From Clostridiales bacterium (GTDB lineage: Bacteria > Bacillota > Clostridia > Peptostreptococcales > T1SED10-28): a DNA stretch of 6,712 nucleotides. Made by a program: the position numbers and the translations under genes. The DNA lies in assembly GCA_007134725.1 (NCBI GenBank), contig SLKF01000226.1, positions 1 through 6,712 on the forward strand, written 5' to 3'. Below the pieces are notes generated by a model, which was not told where the DNA came from, searched no databases, and saw only the letters and a list, made by a program, of their open reading frames with translations. Of the stretch, positions 1-6,361 are shown one piece after another; positions within the stretch are counted from its first letter, which is position 1, and every line of letters begins with the position of its first letter.

Positions 1-851
1 TCATTACCAACAACCCCTGGGATATGGCACAGGTGCTGGAGGGTATTCAAGGGCCAAACCTCTCCAAGGATTACACCTTGGTTAAAAGAAACCCGGTTGC
101 TTATTACCGGGACCTGGTGGAGTTCACCGAAGACCGGGAATCCCGCAAAGAAAAATTGTTAAAGGGGCTGACCATCGGGATTCCTAAGGAATTTTTTGCA
201 ATCTCCATGGAAAAGGAAGTGGAAAAAGCCCTGGAATTGGCAATGGAAGCCATGGAAAATCAGGGGGCCCGGCTGATCCCGGTCTCCATTCCCCATTTTC
301 CCTATGGCCTGTCCGCCTATTATGTGTTATCCACGGTGGAGGCGGTATCCAATCTGGCCCGTTTTGACGGGGTGGCTTACGGGCACCGGGCTTCCAACGT
401 GGAGAACATCGGGGCGTTAATTGAAAAAAGCCGAGGCCGGGGCTTCGGTGAGGAAGTAAAAAGACGGCTGATTTTGGGAAATTATATCCTAAGCAGGGAA
501 AAACCGTCCATTGTTAAGGCAAAGAGGGTCCAAGGGTTACTGAAAGAGGATTTTCAAAAGGTTTTTCAGGAGGTGGATCTGCTGTTTACAGGGACCACCA
601 ATACCACGGCCTTTAAGCTTGGGAAAAGAAGCAAAAGTCCCATGGATATGCAGCGTTTGGATGAATTGACGGTGGCTGCCAGTATTACCGGGTTGCCGGC
701 AATTTCCGTGCCTTGCCAGGAGCCGGGCAGTCTTCCCGTAGGGGGCCAACTGATCGGAAATTATTTTGATGAGTCCCTGCTCCTTCGGGGAGCTTTAGGT
801 CTTGAGAGGGCGTTGAAACCCAACCCCGCGGACCAAAAAGAAGAGAGGTGA
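1..851 (+). CDS. gatA: Glutamyl-/aspartyl-tRNA(Gln/Asn) amidotransferase subunit A, 3' part (left edge cut)
   Basis: This is the glutaminase subunit of GatCAB, which releases ammonia from glutamine so that GatB can amidate Glu-tRNA(Gln) or Asp-tRNA(Asn) in the cytoplasm. The frame is open from base 3, so about 282 C-terminal residues of a protein usually near 485 are present. The amidase Ser-Ser-Lys catalytic region lies outside the window. Family blocks seen are IGIPKEFF, AYYVLSTVEAVSNLARFDG, GFGEEVKRRLILG, NTTAFKLG, TGLPAISVPC, LPVGGQLIG and FDESLLLR. Residues aligning with the glutamine-contacting Tyr, Arg and Asp described for S. aureus GatA appear kept (AYY, KRR, RLDEL; alignment by eye from memory). 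Two family blocks are unusual: the YYDAYY stretch after 'LS' is replaced by REKPSIV with about two residues lost, and the usual PTAPTTAF reads GTTNTTAF. The stop codon lies inside the gatB ribosome binding site, implying co-transcription. Family call is secure; whether it is the housekeeping copy is open. Confidence 0.95.
   Translation, partial: ITNNPWDMAQVLEGIQGPNLSKDYTLVKRNPVAYYRDLVEFTEDRESRKEKLLKGLTIGIPKEFFAISMEKEVEKALELAMEAMENQGARLIPVSIPHFPYGLSAYYVLSTVEAVSNLARFDGVAYGHRASNVENIGALIEKSRGRGFGEEVKRRLILGNYILSREKPSIVKAKRVQGLLKEDFQKVFQEVDLLFTGTTNTTAFKLGKRSKSPMDMQRLDELTVAASITGLPAISVPCQEPGSLPVGGQLIGNYFDESLLLRGALGLERALKPNPADQKEER
845..851 (+). promoter_or_regulatory. gatB ribosome binding site overlapping the gatA stop
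   Basis: GAGGTGA lies five bases before ATG 857 and contains the gatA TGA stop. This spacing favours ATG 857 over the upstream in-frame GTG at 848, which sits inside the site itself. It suggests translational coupling of gatA and gatB. Confidence 0.75.
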
Positions 852-856
852 AGACC

Positions 857-2302
857 ATGAACTATCAGACGGTCATAGGATTGGAAATACATGTGGAACT
901 TACCACAAAGTCCAAGATTTTTTGCGGATGCAAAAATGAGGCTAAAGCAAAGCCCAATGAAAACATCTGTCCCACCTGCATGGGATATCCGGGAACGTTG
1001 CCGAGACTGAACGAAAAGGTAGTGGACTACGGATTGAAAGCCGCCTTGGCTCTGGAATGCCAAGTCCCAAAAAATACCCACATGGATCGAAAACATTATT
1101 TTTATCCCGATCTTCCCAAGGGGTATCAAATCACCCAAGCCACAAAACCCTTGGGGATTAATGGCAAGCTGTATTTGGAGAAAGCGGATAAAATCGTTAG
1201 AATCCAGCGGATTCATATGGAAGAGGATACGGCGAAAATGATGCACCGAGGAGAAACTACGGAAATCGACTACAATCGCAGCGGCGTTCCCTTAATTGAA
1301 ATTGTTACGGCACCGGATATATCCAATGAAGTGGAATTGTTGGAATTTCTCGATGAGCTAAAGAATCTATTGGCCTTTTTGGAAATTTCCGATTTGAAAA
1401 TGGAGGAGGGTTCCCTTCGCTGTGATTTAAATATTAATGTTGTGGATAAGGAAAGGGGGAGCAAAACCCCGGTCATGGAAGTGAAAAATTTGAATTCCTT
1501 TAAGGGAGCCCTAAAGGCCACCCTCTATGAAGAAAAACGCTTAACCGAGGCCCTGGTCAATAATAAGGAATTGCCCAAAGAAACCCGGGGATGGGATCAG
1601 AAAAAGGAAAAAACCCTAAGCCTTCGAAAAAAAGAAGATTCCCAGGGATACCAATACTTTATCGAGCCGGAAATACTTCCCCTAGCGATCTCCCAAAGAA
1701 AAATTCAAAATACCCATAACCGAATGCGGGAATTGCCCCAAAAAAGAAGAAATCGTTTTAAAAAACAGTATGATCTTCCGGATTACGATGTGGGAATTCT
1801 TACGAAAAATCCTTACGTGGCGGATTTTTTTGAACAGGCGGTCCTGGTATGTTACGCTCCCAAACGGATCAGCAACTGGATTATGACCCAGTTACTCTCG
1901 GAAATGGATCAGGGCCTGGACGGGTTTAAGGATTTAGCCTTAAAACCTAAGGACTTCGGCAAGTTGATGGCCATGATGGAAGAGGGGGAAATCCCCAAGA
2001 AAATCGGGGAGAGAATTCTAAGGGAAATCCTGATAAGCGGAGAATCTCCGGAAAAAATTCTGAAAAATCGAAAGCTTGGTCCCATTACCGATGAAAAAGA
2101 AATTCTGGGGATGGTTAAGGATTTGTTGGCAAGTCACCCTGAAGCCTTGGAAGACTATTGGATAAAGCCGGAGAAGACCTTACGTTTTTTTATGGGAAAA
2201 GGGATGGAGAAATCCAGTGGAAGATTAGAACCGGAAAGGCTAAAAGCTGCTCTTATGGAAGCATTATCCGAAAAAAACAGCGAAAGATCAGATGAAAAGT
2301 AG
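857..2302 (+). CDS. gatB: Glutamyl-/aspartyl-tRNA(Gln/Asn) amidotransferase subunit B
   Basis: GatB is the kinase/transamidase subunit: it activates Glu or Asp on mischarged tRNA with ATP and transfers ammonia delivered from GatA. The 481-residue length matches the family (about 475). With ATG 857 the N-terminal motif GLEIHVEL puts Glu and His at 10 and 12, the usual metal-site positions. Zinc ligands are Cys23, 25, 38 and 41 (CGC, CPTC). Further motifs are DRKHYFYPDLPKGYQITQ (77-94), MEED (121-124), YNRSGVPLIEIV (139-150), EEGSLRCDLNINV (183-195), EVKNLNSF (208-215) and ETRGWD (242-247). The C-terminal helical/YqeY-like tail runs from about 320 to 475. Two blocks are off-consensus: the usual DYRYFPEPDL reads GYQYFIEPEI (264-273), and the tail block usually close to GFLVGQVMKATKG reads RFFMGKGMEKSSG (443-455). 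No terminator follows it. The enzyme family is certain; amino acid specificity (Gln, Asn or both) cannot be read from it. Confidence 0.96.
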   Translation: MNYQTVIGLEIHVELTTKSKIFCGCKNEAKAKPNENICPTCMGYPGTLPRLNEKVVDYGLKAALALECQVPKNTHMDRKHYFYPDLPKGYQITQATKPLGINGKLYLEKADKIVRIQRIHMEEDTAKMMHRGETTEIDYNRSGVPLIEIVTAPDISNEVELLEFLDELKNLLAFLEISDLKMEEGSLRCDLNINVVDKERGSKTPVMEVKNLNSFKGALKATLYEEKRLTEALVNNKELPKETRGWDQKKEKTLSLRKKEDSQGYQYFIEPEILPLAISQRKIQNTHNRMRELPQKRRNRFKKQYDLPDYDVGILTKNPYVADFFEQAVLVCYAPKRISNWIMTQLLSEMDQGLDGFKDLALKPKDFGKLMAMMEEGEIPKKIGERILREILISGESPEKILKNRKLGPITDEKEILGMVKDLLASHPEALEDYWIKPEKTLRFFMGKGMEKSSGRLEPERLKAALMEALSEKNSERSDEK

Positions 2303-2308
2303 ATGTTG

Positions 2309-2337
2309 TTGGTTCGAAAAGCCTTCCGTGATATAAT
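2309..2337 (+). promoter_or_regulatory. Candidate sigma-A promoter for the AIR synthase-like gene
   Basis: A perfect TATAAT at 2332-2337 is preceded by TGA, giving an extended -10 (TGATATAAT). A TTGGTT at 2309-2314 is the -35 candidate with a 17-bp spacer. It lies seven bases after the gatB stop and would start transcription near 2344, giving a leader of about 70 nt. Confidence 0.65.
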
Positions 2338-2367
2338 GAAACTGGTATGTTTTGATAAAAATCCTAA

Positions 2368-2387
2368 GCAGGGATAAATAGCCCTGT
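2368..2387 (+). other. Small stem-loop in the leader of the AIR synthase-like gene
   Basis: CAGGG (2369-2373) pairs with CCCTG (2382-2386), extended by a G-T wobble at 2368/2387, with an 8-base loop. No T-run follows, so it does not look like an intrinsic terminator. It sits between the candidate promoter and the ribosome binding site. Confidence 0.45.
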
Positions 2388-2400
2388 GAAATTTATAAAA

Positions 2401-2407
2401 AAAGGAG
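2401..2407 (+). promoter_or_regulatory. Ribosome binding site deciding the AIR synthase-like start
   Basis: AAAGGAG lies eight bases before ATG 2416. An in-frame GTG at 2386 is upstream of this site and inside the stem-loop, so it is unlikely to be the start. A TTG at 2413 is possible but weaker. Confidence 0.7.
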
Positions 2408-2415
2408 TTTCGTTG

Positions 2416-3399
2416 ATGAAAATTGGAAAGATTCCCACGGAATTATTGAATGAATTGATTTTTTCAAATATTAAACATAAACGAAAGGAAGTATTGATGG
2501 GCTCCGGTGTGGGAGAGGACTGTGCCGTGGTGGACTTCGGAGACTACATTGGAGTACTGAGCACGGATCCCATAACCGGAGCTTCTTCGGAGATCGGCAG
2601 CCTGGCGGTACATATTTCCTGTAACGATGTGGCCTCCAACGGAGTGGAACCCCTGGGACTGTTATTGACGATTCTAGCCCCTCCGGAAACCACGGAAGAA
2701 GAGTTGAAAACCATCATGGAAGACGCCAACCGCACGGCCTGTGAAGTGGATGTGGAAATCATGGGTGGCCATACGGAAATTACCGATGCGGTCAATAAAA
2801 TTGTGATCTCCACCACGGCCATCGGCCGACAACCGAAAAACGGTATGACTTTTTCCAAAGGAGCCCGGGTAGGCGACCGACTGATTATGACCAAGCATGC
2901 AGGATTGGAGGGGGCCGCCATTATTGCCCATGACCTGGAAAGTGCCCTGCGGGGAAAGGTGTCGGAGGAAACCATCGCGGAAGCGAAGACCTATTCCAAA
3001 GAACTCAGTGTGGTAAAGGAAGGAAAAATCGCCGGGATCTATGGGGTAAACAGCATGCATGACGCTACCGAGGGGGGCATCCTGGGAGCCCTGTGGGAAC
3101 TGGGAGAGGCCTCGGCCTTAGGGGTGAAAGTCAATGTGGAGGATATCCCCCTTCGGAAAGCCACAAGGGAAATTACCAAGAGTCTTGGAATTGACCCTTT
3201 AAAACTGATTTCCAGCGGCGTGATGGTTATGTCCCTGGACCCCTCTAAAAAAGAGGGGCTCTTAAAGGAGTTTTACAAAAACGGCGTGGAGGCCACCGAC
3301 GTGGGAGAAGTCATTTCCCAAGATTCCTATCTGTTGAAGGGAGACCACCGGGAGCCTCTGGGACCACCGGATGTGGATGAACTGTATAAAGTAATTTAA
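2416..3399 (+). CDS. AIR synthase-related (HypE/ThiL/PurM-fold) protein
   Basis: This 327-residue protein belongs to the AIR synthase superfamily, whose members (PurM, PurL, ThiL, SelD, HypE) bind ATP and form dimers. The N-terminal ATP-binding part shows GVGEDCAVVDFG (31-42), STDPITGA (49-56), a HISCNDVASNGVEPLG stretch (66-81) and MGGHTEITD (116-124). The C-terminal part shows MHDATEGGILGALWELG (214-230), VNVEDIPL (239-246) and LISSGVMVM (264-272). The arrangement is closest to HypE-like 'AIR synthase family' proteins of Clostridia. However, true HypE ends in a PRIC-type tail whose cysteine carries the cyanide precursor, and this protein ends in LYKVI. No hyp or hydrogenase gene is nearby. 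It therefore cannot be called hydrogenase maturation factor; the substrate is unknown. It appears to have its own promoter downstream of gatB. Confidence 0.85.
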   Translation: MKIGKIPTELLNELIFSNIKHKRKEVLMGSGVGEDCAVVDFGDYIGVLSTDPITGASSEIGSLAVHISCNDVASNGVEPLGLLLTILAPPETTEEELKTIMEDANRTACEVDVEIMGGHTEITDAVNKIVISTTAIGRQPKNGMTFSKGARVGDRLIMTKHAGLEGAAIIAHDLESALRGKVSEETIAEAKTYSKELSVVKEGKIAGIYGVNSMHDATEGGILGALWELGEASALGVKVNVEDIPLRKATREITKSLGIDPLKLISSGVMVMSLDPSKKEGLLKEFYKNGVEATDVGEVISQDSYLLKGDHREPLGPPDVDELYKVI

Positions 3400-3415
3400 G
3401 ACACGGAGGTTGTAC

Positions 3416-3466
3416 AATACTGAAAAGTGATAAATACTGAAAAGTGATAAATACTGAAAAGTGATA
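3416..3466 (+). repeat. Three perfect tandem copies of a 17-bp unit
   Basis: AATACTGAAAAGTGATA occurs at 3416-3432, 3433-3449 and 3450-3466 without a mismatch, and one further A continues the pattern. The array fills most of the gap between the AIR synthase-like gene and the UPF0316 gene, ending eight bases before its ribosome binding site. The unit is not a multiple of three, has stops in all forward frames, and is not clearly palindromic. It could be a replication-slippage product or iterated protein-binding sites. Confidence 0.95.
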
Positions 3467-3474
3467 AGAACTAG

Positions 3475-3481
3475 AAGGAGG
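3475..3481 (+). promoter_or_regulatory. Strong ribosome binding site for the UPF0316 gene
   Basis: AAGGAGG is followed after eight bases by GTG 3490. It supports the GTG start and places the translation signal just beyond the 17-bp repeats. Confidence 0.8.
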
Positions 3482-3489
3482 AGTATATA

Positions 3490-4014
3490 GTGTTGGTGTT
3501 GATACTAAGTTATTTATTGATTTTTTTCGCCCGGGTTCTCGATATTTCTCTGGCAACCATTCGAATGATTATGGTGGTTCGTGGGAAAAGAATACAGGCG
3601 GCCTTGATCGGATTTATGGAAGCTCTGATTTTTGTAGCTGTTTTTAGTAGAGTATTAAACCACATGGACGATCCGATTAATGTTTTAATGTTTGCTTCGG
3701 GTTTTGCCACCGGGAATTATGTGGGCATGTGGGTAGAAGAAAAGATGGCTCTTGGAAACATTATCGTACAAGCCATAACCCCTACCCATTACCAAGACTT
3801 AACCGAGTCTCTTCGGGAAGAAGGCTTCGGGGTGACCATTGTTCAGGGGTACGGAATTAAAGGAATCAACAACCTGCTAAACATCACGTTGCAACGAAAA
3901 CGTATGAATAAACTTATGCGAATCATCGACGATTATGATAAACAAATTTTTGTAACCGTAACCGATGCCCGGGCCATACGAGGAGGCTATTTTTCCCTAT
4001 CCAAGCGAAAATAA
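3490..4014 (+). CDS. UPF0316 membrane protein (DUF5698 + DUF2179, YebE-like)
   Basis: This 174-residue protein resembles B. subtilis YebE (UPF0316). The N-terminal half is hydrophobic, with likely membrane segments at about 1-16, 35-56 and 62-80, matching DUF5698. Typical motifs are RVLDISLATIRMIMVVRGK (15-33) and GNYVGMWVEEKMALG (75-89). The C-terminal part (about 105-170) is a soluble DUF2179 domain, with EEGFGVTIVQGYG (110-122) and a RAIRGGYF motif (161-168). DUF2179 also forms the tail of YitT-family membrane proteins. The function is unknown; a membrane protein with a cytoplasmic sensing or oligomerising domain is an inference. It starts with GTG behind a strong ribosome binding site. 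It could be co-transcribed with the AIR synthase-like gene 90 bp upstream, as no terminator is visible between them. Confidence 0.88.
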   Translation: MLVLILSYLLIFFARVLDISLATIRMIMVVRGKRIQAALIGFMEALIFVAVFSRVLNHMDDPINVLMFASGFATGNYVGMWVEEKMALGNIIVQAITPTHYQDLTESLREEGFGVTIVQGYGIKGINNLLNITLQRKRMNKLMRIIDDYDKQIFVTVTDARAIRGGYFSLSKRK

Positions 4015-4046
4015 GGAGAAGACAAGGGGAAGCAAAAGCCAAAGTA

Positions 4047-4055
4047 TGATACAAT
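4047..4055 (+). promoter_or_regulatory. Candidate extended -10 promoter for rph
   Basis: TGATACAAT matches the extended -10 form (TGN plus TACAAT, five of six). No good -35 hexamer is visible 17 bp upstream, so this would have to be an extended -10 promoter. It lies about 100 bp before the rph start in a 140-bp gap that otherwise shows no gene. Confidence 0.45.
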
Positions 4056-4154
4056 CGAAGGGCTGAAAATCACCATGAGCTCATCCGACAGTAAAAAGTA
4101 TGGATGAAGACAAAGGAATTAGCCTAAGGAATGATAAAAGAGAGGAAGAAATCT

Positions 4155-4910
4155 ATGAATCGAATCAATAACCGAAAGCCCGATGAACTTCGGGAGATGA
4201 AAATGACGACAAACTATATCAAACACCCCCAGGGGTCGGTACTAATTGAAATGGGAGAGACCAAGGTAATCTGCTCCGCCACCATCGAAGAGAAAGTTCC
4301 GTTTTTTCTTAAAAACTCGGGAACCGGTTGGATTACTGCGGAGTATTCCATGCTGCCGGGAGCCACCCATACCAGAAATATTCGGGAATCCAGCAAAGGA
4401 AAGATCAGCGGAAGAACCCAGGAAATCCAACGGTTGATTGGCAGGGCCCTACGATCCGTAGTGGACTTGAAAGCCTTAGGGGAAAAAACCATCTGGATCG
4501 ACTGTGATGTAATCCAGGCCGACGGAGGGACAAGAACCGCCTCTATTACCGGAGCTTTTGTAGCCTTGACCATGGCCGTAGACAAGCTTTACAGCCAAGG
4601 GAAAATGAAAGTCTTTCCCATAAAAAATTACGTATCCGCCATCAGTATCGGCGTCATTGAAGGTACCGAACTGCTGGATCTTTGTTATGAAGAAGACTCC
4701 AAAGCCCATGTGGATATGAATGTGGTTATGACGGACCAGGGAGAATTCATTGAAGTTCAGGGAACTGGAGAAGAAGCCCCTTTTTCCAAGGAACAGCTCT
4801 TAAGTCTGTTGACTCTGGCGGAAAAAGGGAACCAAGAGCTGACTCAAATGCAGCGGGAGATTTTAGGACCCGTCGGTGAGCGGATCGGCGAAACAAAGGG
4901 AGGAAAGTAA
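4155..4910 (+). CDS. rph: Ribonuclease PH
   Basis: RNase PH is a phosphate-dependent 3'-5' exoribonuclease that trims the 3' ends of tRNA precursors and acts as a ring-shaped hexamer. The 251 residues fit the family (B. subtilis about 245). Conserved blocks are NRKPDELR (6-13), [11 protein letters not shown] (24-34), [14 protein letters not shown] (61-74), [16 protein letters not shown] (85-100), [19 protein letters not shown] (116-134) and [20 protein letters not shown] (174-193). The Arg in GGTRTA matches the phosphate-binding residue, and the two Asp of EEDSKAHVD match the catalytic acidic positions. ATG 4155 is chosen because the family begins at about M-R-x-D/N-G/N-R-K-P and AGGA (4143-4146) lies eight bases upstream; an in-frame ATG at 4131 adds eight non-conserved residues. 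The next gene follows the stop directly. All catalytic features look intact. Confidence 0.97.
   Translation: MNRINNRKPDELREMKMTTNYIKHPQGSVLIEMGETKVICSATIEEKVPFFLKNSGTGWITAEYSMLPGATHTRNIRESSKGKISGRTQEIQRLIGRALRSVVDLKALGEKTIWIDCDVIQADGGTRTASITGAFVALTMAVDKLYSQGKMKVFPIKNYVSAISIGVIEGTELLDLCYEEDSKAHVDMNVVMTDQGEFIEVQGTGEEAPFSKEQLLSLLTLAEKGNQELTQMQREILGPVGERIGETKGGK
4898..4903 (+). promoter_or_regulatory. rdgB-like ribosome binding site inside the end of rph
   Basis: GGGAGG lies seven bases before GTG 4911 and within the last rph codons. It indicates coupled translation and supports the GTG start. Confidence 0.75.
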
Positions 4911-5531
4911 GTGTCGGATACAAAAACCTTAGTGATTGCTACGGGAAACCCCAACAAATTAAAAGAAATTCAAAGTTTATTAAAAGATTTTCCTATACAA
5001 ATACAAAGTAAGGATGAGGCAGGCCTTCAATCCGTAGAGATTGAAGAGACCGGCACCACCTTTGAGGAAAATGCCCTCTTAAAGGCAAAGGGGATTCAAG
5101 CCTATACGGGAACCATGGTTCTTGCCGATGATTCGGGAATCGCGGTGGACGCCTTAGAGGGTGCTCCCGGGGTTTACTCTGCCCGTTACGCCGGAGAAGA
5201 GGCTAATGATCAGAAGAACAATGAAAAGCTCTTAGAAGCCCTCAAAGAGGTTCCTAAGGAGGAGCGGGGAGCGGAGTTTGTCTGCGCCATGGTTTTATTG
5301 TTTCCCGACGGAAAAATCCTAAAAGCAACCGGGGTGACTCGGGGAGAGGTAGGATTCGAAAACAAAGGCCGGGGAGGGTTCGGTTATGATCCCCTGTTTG
5401 AGCTGCCCGATGGAAAAACCATGGCGGAGCTGAGCGCCGGTGAGAAAAATGCCCTCAGTCATCGGGGAAAAGCCCTGAGAAGGATTAAAGAGCTGCTGGA
5501 AGAGGCGTTTAGGGAAGGAAAAGAAATATAA
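4911..5531 (+). CDS. rdgB: XTP/dITP diphosphatase (HAM1/RdgB family)
   Basis: This enzyme hydrolyses non-canonical purine triphosphates (XTP, dITP, ITP) to the monophosphate and pyrophosphate, keeping them out of DNA and RNA. The 206 residues are slightly above the usual 195-200, with a charged tail. Motifs are ATGNPNKLKEI (10-20), GTTFEENALLKAKG (48-61), LADDSGIAVDALEGAPGVYS (71-90) with the catalytic Asp in DDSG, ARYAGE (91-96), GRGGFGYDPLF (153-163) and ELSAGEKNALSHRGKAL (173-189). The GTG start directly follows the rph TAA, and the order rph-rdgB-yfcE matches rph-ysnA-ysnB in B. subtilis. There are no missing key residues. Confidence 0.96.
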   Translation: MSDTKTLVIATGNPNKLKEIQSLLKDFPIQIQSKDEAGLQSVEIEETGTTFEENALLKAKGIQAYTGTMVLADDSGIAVDALEGAPGVYSARYAGEEANDQKNNEKLLEALKEVPKEERGAEFVCAMVLLFPDGKILKATGVTRGEVGFENKGRGGFGYDPLFELPDGKTMAELSAGEKNALSHRGKALRRIKELLEEAFREGKEI

Positions 5532-5540
5532 GAAACTTTA

Positions 5541-5547
5541 GAGGTGA
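5541..5547 (+). promoter_or_regulatory. Ribosome binding site deciding the yfcE-like start
   Basis: GAGGTGA lies five bases before GTG 5553, the same site and spacing as for gatB. An in-frame GTG at 5544 lies within this site and is therefore unlikely to be the start. Confidence 0.7.
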
Positions 5548-5552
5548 AAAAC

Positions 5553-6041
5553 GTGAAAATTGCAATATTGGGGGATAGTCATAATCATTTGGAAATTCTG
5601 GATCGTATGCAGGTGGAAAATCGATTTGAAGGGGTGGAACTGATTCTTCATACGGGGGATATGTGTAATGACGGAAGCTATCTCGAAGAAATTACCGGGA
5701 TTAAAGTGATCGGTGTGAAAGGAAACGCGGACCCGATTTACAGTCCCTGTGAAACGGAAGTGATCTTGGAGTTGGAAGGATATAAAATCTTTTTAACCCA
5801 TGGGCACCGCTACGGTGTAAAGGGCAGTAATGACCGGCTTTTTTATCGTGGAAAGGAAATCGGCGCGGATATCGTGATTTTCGGCCACAGTCATATTCCC
5901 CTAACCATAGAAGAAGAAAATATGCTGCTGCTGAATCCCGGGAGTATCGGTTTCCCCAGAGGCCTGAGCAAAAAAAGCTACGGGATTATTACCTTGGAGG
6001 ATCCTATCAAGGTGGACCTGGTGGAAATGGATGACCTGTAA
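5553..6041 (+). CDS. yfcE: YfcE/MJ0936-family metallophosphoesterase
   Basis: This is a calcineurin-like phosphoesterase of the small YfcE group (B. subtilis YsnB); members are Mn-dependent phosphodiesterases on model substrates, with no settled physiological substrate. All metal-ligand motifs are present in the 162 residues: GDSHNH (7-12), HTGDM (33-37), KGNAD (56-60), THGH (82-85) and FGHSHIP (110-116), followed by LLNPGSIGFPR (126-136). GTG 5553 is preferred over GTG 5544 because it places the first beta strand (MKIAILGDSH) at the N terminus, as in the family. It lies 21 bases after the rdgB-like gene and is probably the last gene of the rph operon. No clear terminator is visible after it. 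Confidence 0.93.
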   Translation: MKIAILGDSHNHLEILDRMQVENRFEGVELILHTGDMCNDGSYLEEITGIKVIGVKGNADPIYSPCETEVILELEGYKIFLTHGHRYGVKGSNDRLFYRGKEIGADIVIFGHSHIPLTIEEENMLLLNPGSIGFPRGLSKKSYGIITLEDPIKVDLVEMDDL

Positions 6042-6108
6042 ATACCAATGACTTACACCGATTAGGAGAAGGGCCGGAGAAGAAAAAAATAAAATATAAT
6101 AAAATCTA

Positions 6109-6137
6109 TTGACATAGACCGAGGATGATGATACTAT
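6109..6137 (+). promoter_or_regulatory. Promoter of the tRNA array
   Basis: A perfect TTGACA (6109-6114) is followed by an exact 17-bp spacer and TACTAT (6132-6137). The spacer ends in TGA, giving an extended -10 (TGATACTAT). Transcription would begin near 6144, about 20 bases before the first tRNA. An AT-rich A-tract run at about 6081-6105 lies just upstream and could act as an UP element. Confidence 0.8.
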
Positions 6138-6163
6138 TATCTAGGTCGCAAGGAAATCGATAT

Positions 6164-6237
6164 GCGGGTGTAGTTCAGTGGTAGAACTTCAGCCTTCCAA
6201 GCTGATAGCGAGGGTTCGATTCCCTTCACCCGCTCCA
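6164..6237 (+). tRNA. tRNA-Gly(TCC)
   Basis: The acceptor GCGGGTG pairs with CACCCGC, the discriminator is T, and CCA is encoded. The anticodon loop CTTCCAA gives TCC (glycine GGA/GGG codons). The T-arm carries TTCGATT. It is the first tRNA after the promoter. Confidence 0.97.
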
Positions 6238-6244
6238 AAAATAT

Positions 6245-6321
6245 GGTGGGTGTAGTCAAGGGGTTAAGACACAGGATTGTGATTCCTGCATGCGTGGGTT
6301 CAAATCCCATCACCCACCCCA
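6245..6321 (+). tRNA. tRNA-His(GTG)
   Basis: The acceptor GTGGGTG pairs with CACCCAC, and the extra G at 6245 faces the discriminator C at 6318, the G-1:C73 pair that marks histidine tRNAs. The anticodon loop TTGTGAT gives GTG. CCA is encoded. It lies only seven bases after the first tRNA. Confidence 0.97.
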
Positions 6322-6361
6322 ATTTTTAATCAAAGATGTACTGTATGTACTTCAGAACCTT

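Noticed and set aside
761..1246. Minus-strand open frame of 161 codons across the gatA-gatB junction
   Set aside because: It lies opposite well-conserved gatA and gatB coding sequence, has no ribosome binding site of note and resembles no family.
2544..3060. Two overlapping minus-strand open frames (143 and 128 codons) within the AIR synthase-like gene
   Set aside because: They are shadows of a clearly conserved forward gene and have no recognisable domains.
3410..3438. Promoter-like TTGTAC, 17-bp spacer, AATACT at the repeat edge
   Set aside because: Both boxes match only partly, and the second box is simply part of the repeat unit; not enough to call.
3427..3447. Mini-ORF GTG-ATA-AAT-ACT-GAA-AAG-TGA, recurring with each 17-bp repeat with GTGA overlaps
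   Set aside because: Six codons with no ribosome binding site; the pattern follows automatically from the repeat.
4075..4107. Ten-codon ORF starting at an ATGAGCTCAT palindrome upstream of rph
   Set aside because: The nearest purine-rich stretch is too far upstream, and neither the ORF nor the 10-bp palindrome has further support.
6042..6108. Possible terminator after the yfcE-like gene
   Set aside because: The region is A-rich but has no convincing GC stem followed by a T-run on the + strand.
6137..6322. Minus-strand open frame of 61 codons containing GIEPSLSAWKAEVLPLNY
   Set aside because: It is the antisense of tRNA-Gly(TCC) and tRNA-His. This peptide pattern is a familiar false protein produced by tRNA genes.
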